A stretch of DNA of 10,458 nucleotides from Acidocella sp. 35-58-6 (GTDB lineage: Bacteria > Pseudomonadota > Alphaproteobacteria > Acetobacterales > Acetobacteraceae), in the NCBI GenBank assembly GCA_002281005.1, contig NCFD01000016.1, positions 1 through 10,458 on the forward strand, in the 5' to 3' direction. The notes under the pieces are model-generated. The model was not told where the DNA came from, did not search any database, and was given only the letters and a program-made list of their open reading frames with translations. The position numbers and the translations under genes were made by a program. Shown here in pieces: positions 8,561-10,458 of the stretch (within the stretch, counting starts at the first letter, position 1; each line of letters starts with the position of its first letter).

Positions 8561-8566
8561 AGCCGG

Positions 8567-9709
8567 ATGAGCAAGTCAGAGAAGGTTGGAACAAAGTCGG
8601 CCGCTGCCGCTGCGGTTAAGCCTGCCGCCAAAGCGAAAGCCGCCAAGCCCGCGCCTGTTAAGCCCTCACCTGTCAAACCTGCATCTGTGAAACCAGCACC
8701 CGTTAAACCCACTCCCATTAAACCAGCACCCCTTAAGCCCACACCCGTGAAGGCAGCGCCAGCGAAGGCCGCCGCTAAAGCGCCCCCTAAACCTGAACCA
8801 AAAGCAGTAAAATCATTGCCCACACAACCAAAGCCGAAGCCGGAACCCGAAGCTGCCGCCAAAGTGGCCGCCAAACCGGCCCTCAAGGCGGCTGATAAGC
8901 CCACCGACAAGGTCGCGAAGGCACCTGCGAAAGCCGCCGAAAAACCCGCTGAAAAACCTGCGGCCAAACCGGCCCCGGCTGAACCGGCTGCCAAGGCTGC
9001 GCCCAAGGCCGCTGCTGCGCCTAAACCCGTTGCCAAGCCGGCCGCGAAGCCACTGACCAAACCGGCACCTGAAGCCGTGAAGGGCGAGTCTACCCGGCCA
9101 CCACCGCCGCCAATTCCGGCGATGATGCCGCCGGCCCCGCCGCCACCGCCACCCACTTCACATTCCGGCGTCATCTCCGGCCCGATGCGCCCAATGACCC
9201 CGCCGCGCGCGATGGCCAAAGCCGAAATCTTCGTCGATGGCGACTATGTGGTTTACCCCACCCACGGCGTCGGCAAAGTGGAGCGTATCGCCACCGAGGA
9301 AATTGCCGGGCACACACTCGAGCTCATTCACATCACCTTCGATGAAAACCGCATGACATTGCGGGTACCTACCAACAAAGCCCGCACCGCCGGGTTGCGC
9401 AAACTCGCCTCAGCCAAACAATTCTCCGACGTGCTGGCCACATTAAAGGGCCGCGCCCGCATCAAGCGCACCATGTGGTCGCGCCGCGCCCAGGAATACG
9501 AGGCCAAAATCAACTCAGGGGACCCGCAGGCCATCGCCGAGGTGGTGCGCGATCTGCACCGTAACGCCGGCCAGCCTGACCAATCATTTTCCGAGCGCCA
9601 AATTTACGAATCCGCACTCGACCGTCTGGCCGCCGAATATGGCGCTTTGGAAAAAATCGACAAAGCCACCGCCATTGAACGCCTCATCGCGCACCTGAAA
9701 TCCGATTAA
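8567..9709 (+). CDS. carD: CarD-family transcription regulator with long Lys/Ala/Pro-rich N-terminal extension
   Basis: The C-terminal part (about 222-380) is a complete CarD/CdnL protein: VDGDYVVYPTHGVGKVERI opens the Tudor-like RNA polymerase beta-binding module. TMWSRRAQEYEAKINSGD includes the conserved Trp that supports the open complex. The helical tail ends AIERLIAHLKSD. CdnL proteins bind RNA polymerase and stabilise open promoter complexes. That domain alone is about 160 residues, the usual full length. Here it follows about 218 residues of low-complexity sequence: alanine-rich, evenly spaced lysines and prolines, a KPxPV tandem repeat at 27-61, and proline runs around 180-200. This resembles histone H1 tails and suggests a disordered, positively charged DNA- or RNA-contacting arm (inference). 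The ATG at 8567 has GGGGAG 4 nt upstream; an in-frame ATG at 8537 would add ten residues but lacks a binding site. Confidence 0.9.
   Translation: MSKSEKVGTKSAAAAAVKPAAKAKAAKPAPVKPSPVKPASVKPAPVKPTPIKPAPLKPTPVKAAPAKAAAKAPPKPEPKAVKSLPTQPKPKPEPEAAAKVAAKPALKAADKPTDKVAKAPAKAAEKPAEKPAAKPAPAEPAAKAAPKAAAAPKPVAKPAAKPLTKPAPEAVKGESTRPPPPPIPAMMPPAPPPPPPTSHSGVISGPMRPMTPPRAMAKAEIFVDGDYVVYPTHGVGKVERIATEEIAGHTLELIHITFDENRMTLRVPTNKARTAGLRKLASAKQFSDVLATLKGRARIKRTMWSRRAQEYEAKINSGDPQAIAEVVRDLHRNAGQPDQSFSERQIYESALDRLAAEYGALEKIDKATAIERLIAHLKSD
8645..8749 (+). repeat. Seven tandem 15-bp units encoding KPxPV pentapeptides in carD
   Basis: Seven consecutive 15-bp units encode Lys-Pro-(Ala/Ser/Thr)-(Pro/Ser)-(Val/Ile/Leu), residues 27-61 of the CarD-family protein, and a decayed eighth unit (KAAPA) follows. 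Lysine alternates between AAA and AAG and proline between CCC, CCT and CCA. The repeat is therefore better kept at the protein than at the DNA level, which argues against recent slippage. Confidence 0.85.
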
Positions 9710-9734
9710 ATCTCCCAGGCGTCCCAATCATCCA

Positions 9735-9749
9735 GCGGCTAAAAGCCGC
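9735..9749 (+). repeat. Compact GC hairpin after carD
   Basis: GCGGCT (9735-9740) pairs perfectly with AGCCGC (9744-9749) around an AAA loop, 25 bp after the carD stop. CGCATTTCC follows instead of a T-run, so it is not itself a classical terminator. It may protect the 3' end or act with the terminator that follows. Confidence 0.5.
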
Positions 9750-9764
9750 CGCATTTCCGGGCTG

Positions 9765-9801
9765 ATAAACCAAGCCGCCATAAGGCAGCTTGGTTTATTT
9801 T
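9765..9801 (+). terminator. Intrinsic terminator after carD
   Basis: ATAAACCAAGC (9765-9775) and GCTTGGTTTAT (9788-9798) form an 11-bp perfect stem, and GCC/GGC can extend it after one mismatch with an ATAA loop. TTTT follows at 9798-9801. The A/T ends of the stem make it potentially usable from both strands. It closes the helicase-S4-fdxA-carD transcription block. Confidence 0.8.
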
Positions 9802-9813
9802 GGTCCATTGGAT

Positions 9814-9867
9814 AACAGCGGATCATGCCATTTCGGCATGAATTTCATGCCTGCCCAAAGCGCTGTT
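9814..9867. repeat. Nested inverted repeats with three alternating heptamer arms
   Basis: Outer arms AACAGCG (9814-9820) and CGCTGTT (9861-9867) enclose TCATGCC (9823-9829), GGCATGA (9835-9841) and TCATGCC (9845-9851). The middle arm is perfectly complementary to both flanking arms, with loops of 5 nt (ATTTC) and 3 nt (ATT), so two exclusive hairpins are possible. It lies about 90 bp upstream of egtD. Candidates are a regulator binding site with repeated half-sites or a switching leader. Confidence 0.6.
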
Positions 9868-9954
9868 CATCGCACTCAAAGGCTGTTGCGGTCACCGCCA
9901 ATCATTTAAAGAAGGGTCTTGTAAGCCATCTTTGATGGGCTAAGTGGGGAAAGC

Positions 9955-10458
9955 ATGCCAAAAACGCAATTTCTTCCAAAGCCGCCGGGTATCCCGGCAG
10001 GCCAATTCGGCACCGCTTCGGAGCGGGCCCGCCGTGAGTTGGCGGCGGGATTGCACCATAAACCGGCACGCATTTCGCCCAAGTATTTTTACAACGCCAT
10101 GGGCTCAAAACTTTTTGAAGCCATTTGCCTGCTTGATGAATATTATCTGACCCGGGCTGAACAGAGCATTTACAGCCGCCACGCTGCAGCCATCGCCAGC
10201 GCCGCAGGGCGTGGCAGGGTCCTTATCGATATTGGAGCGGGGAACTGTGCCAAAGCCGCGTTGCTGTTCGCCGCATTGCAGCCTGAGCAATATGTGCCCG
10301 TCGATATTTCCGCCGATTTTTTGAGGACCACGGTTGAAAGGCTACAGGCCACCTATCCTGATATCGCGATGCTGCCGGTTGGTCTTGATTTCACGGAAGG
10401 CCTGAATTTACCGATCCAAGTTAACGCGCAGCGCCGCCTGCTTTTTTATCCGGGTTCC
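9955..10458 (+). CDS. egtD: L-histidine N(alpha)-methyltransferase EgtD, 3' end cut by window edge
   Basis: SAM-dependent enzyme that trimethylates histidine to hercynine (histidine betaine), the first step of ergothioneine synthesis in the cytoplasm. 168 residues are present, about half of the usual 320. Seen: SPKYFYNAMGSKLFEAICLL, matching the family's PKYFYDxxGSxLFExIxxLPEYY signature, followed by DEYYLTRAE; the SAM glycine loop IDIGAGNCAK (glycines 94 and 96); YVPVDIS (113-119) with the SAM-contacting acidic residue; and LFYPGS at the edge, the start of the FxGSTIGN motif. The ATG follows TGGGGAAAGC. The gene follows the carD terminator and should be its own unit. A partner egtB would be expected nearby, beyond the window. 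Third positions look less GC-rich than in the helicase gene (not counted). A paralogue with another amino-acid substrate is possible. Confidence 0.88.
   Translation, partial: MPKTQFLPKPPGIPAGQFGTASERARRELAAGLHHKPARISPKYFYNAMGSKLFEAICLLDEYYLTRAEQSIYSRHAAAIASAAGRGRVLIDIGAGNCAKAALLFAALQPEQYVPVDISADFLRTTVERLQATYPDIAMLPVGLDFTEGLNLPIQVNAQRRLLFYPGS

Larger units (their letters stand above)
9710..9954. other. Gene-free intergenic region between carD and egtD
   Basis: No supportable gene was found in these 245 bp. The region holds a compact hairpin (9735-9749), an intrinsic terminator (9765-9801), a nested inverted-repeat block (9814-9867) and a small dyad GCGGT-C-ACCGC (9888-9898). All are described separately. 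The last 90 bp should hold the egtD promoter, but no pair of boxes with proper spacing was convincing. Confidence 0.7.

Noticed and set aside
8537-8566. Upstream in-frame ATG for carD
   Set aside because: It has no Shine-Dalgarno, while ATG 8567 follows GGGGAG. Initiation at 8537 cannot be excluded but is less likely.
8645-8749. Regular 15-bp tandem units that could suggest a CRISPR-like or satellite array
   Set aside because: There are no spacers, and the units vary at synonymous sites and lie in frame within carD. It is a protein repeat.
8440-9219. 259-codon minus-strand frame, very rich in Gly and Ala
   Set aside because: It is the reverse reading of the Lys/Ala/Pro-rich carD extension and the end of fdxA. 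The composition follows from the opposite strand and no family motif is visible.
9902-10108. 68-codon minus-strand frame over the egtD start
   Set aside because: It overlaps the conserved egtD N-terminus antisense and has no recognisable feature.
1-10458. Search for insertion sequences, integrase genes, tRNA genes, att-like direct repeats or phage/defence genes
   Set aside because: None seen. Every long frame with motifs belongs to conserved chromosomal genes and the only large gap is 245 bp.

Overview
The window reads as chromosomal DNA from an alphaproteobacterium. The evidence is mitochondrial-like aa3 oxidase subunits, a PmtA-type phospholipid N-methyltransferase, a SUV3-like RNA helicase overlapping an S4 gene and followed by fdxA and a CarD-family gene, and moderately high GC. 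The PmtA type and the look of the oxidase subunits lean towards Rhodospirillales/Acetobacteraceae. That is an inference; there is no 16S or other decisive marker. I see no mobile element, tRNA, rRNA or CRISPR array.

Layout. Minus strand, 1-5199: htpG (Hsp90 chaperone) is followed by pmtA (phosphatidylethanolamine methylation), then ctaC and ctaD (subunits II and I of the aa3-type cytochrome c oxidase). ctaD runs off the left edge just after its last membrane helix. ctaC and ctaD are 31 bp apart and clearly co-transcribed. htpG, pmtA and ctaC are separated by gaps of 104 and 124 bp, so they may be separate units. Plus strand, 5275-9709: a SUV3-like helicase overlaps an S4/Hsp15-type RNA-binding protein at a TGATG junction, then come fdxA (7Fe ferredoxin) and a CarD-family RNA polymerase-binding regulator. 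The two strands diverge from a 75-bp gap (5200-5274), which carries a good candidate heat-shock (RpoH-like) promoter for htpG.

After carD there is a 245-bp gene-free stretch. It contains a strong intrinsic terminator and then a nested set of inverted repeats. The window ends inside egtD, the histidine-betaine-forming methyltransferase of ergothioneine synthesis.

Functionally the region mixes respiration and membrane lipid (ctaCD, pmtA), protein folding (htpG), RNA turnover or ribosome rescue (helicase plus S4 protein), redox (fdxA) and transcription control (carD). Most of it is conserved housekeeping content, and I do not see a convincing new multi-gene system. The most unusual items are: the carD product, whose standard domain follows about 218 residues of Lys/Ala/Pro-rich, histone-H1-like sequence with a five-residue tandem repeat; a small hairpin covering the carD ribosome binding site; and the three-arm alternative hairpin upstream of egtD.
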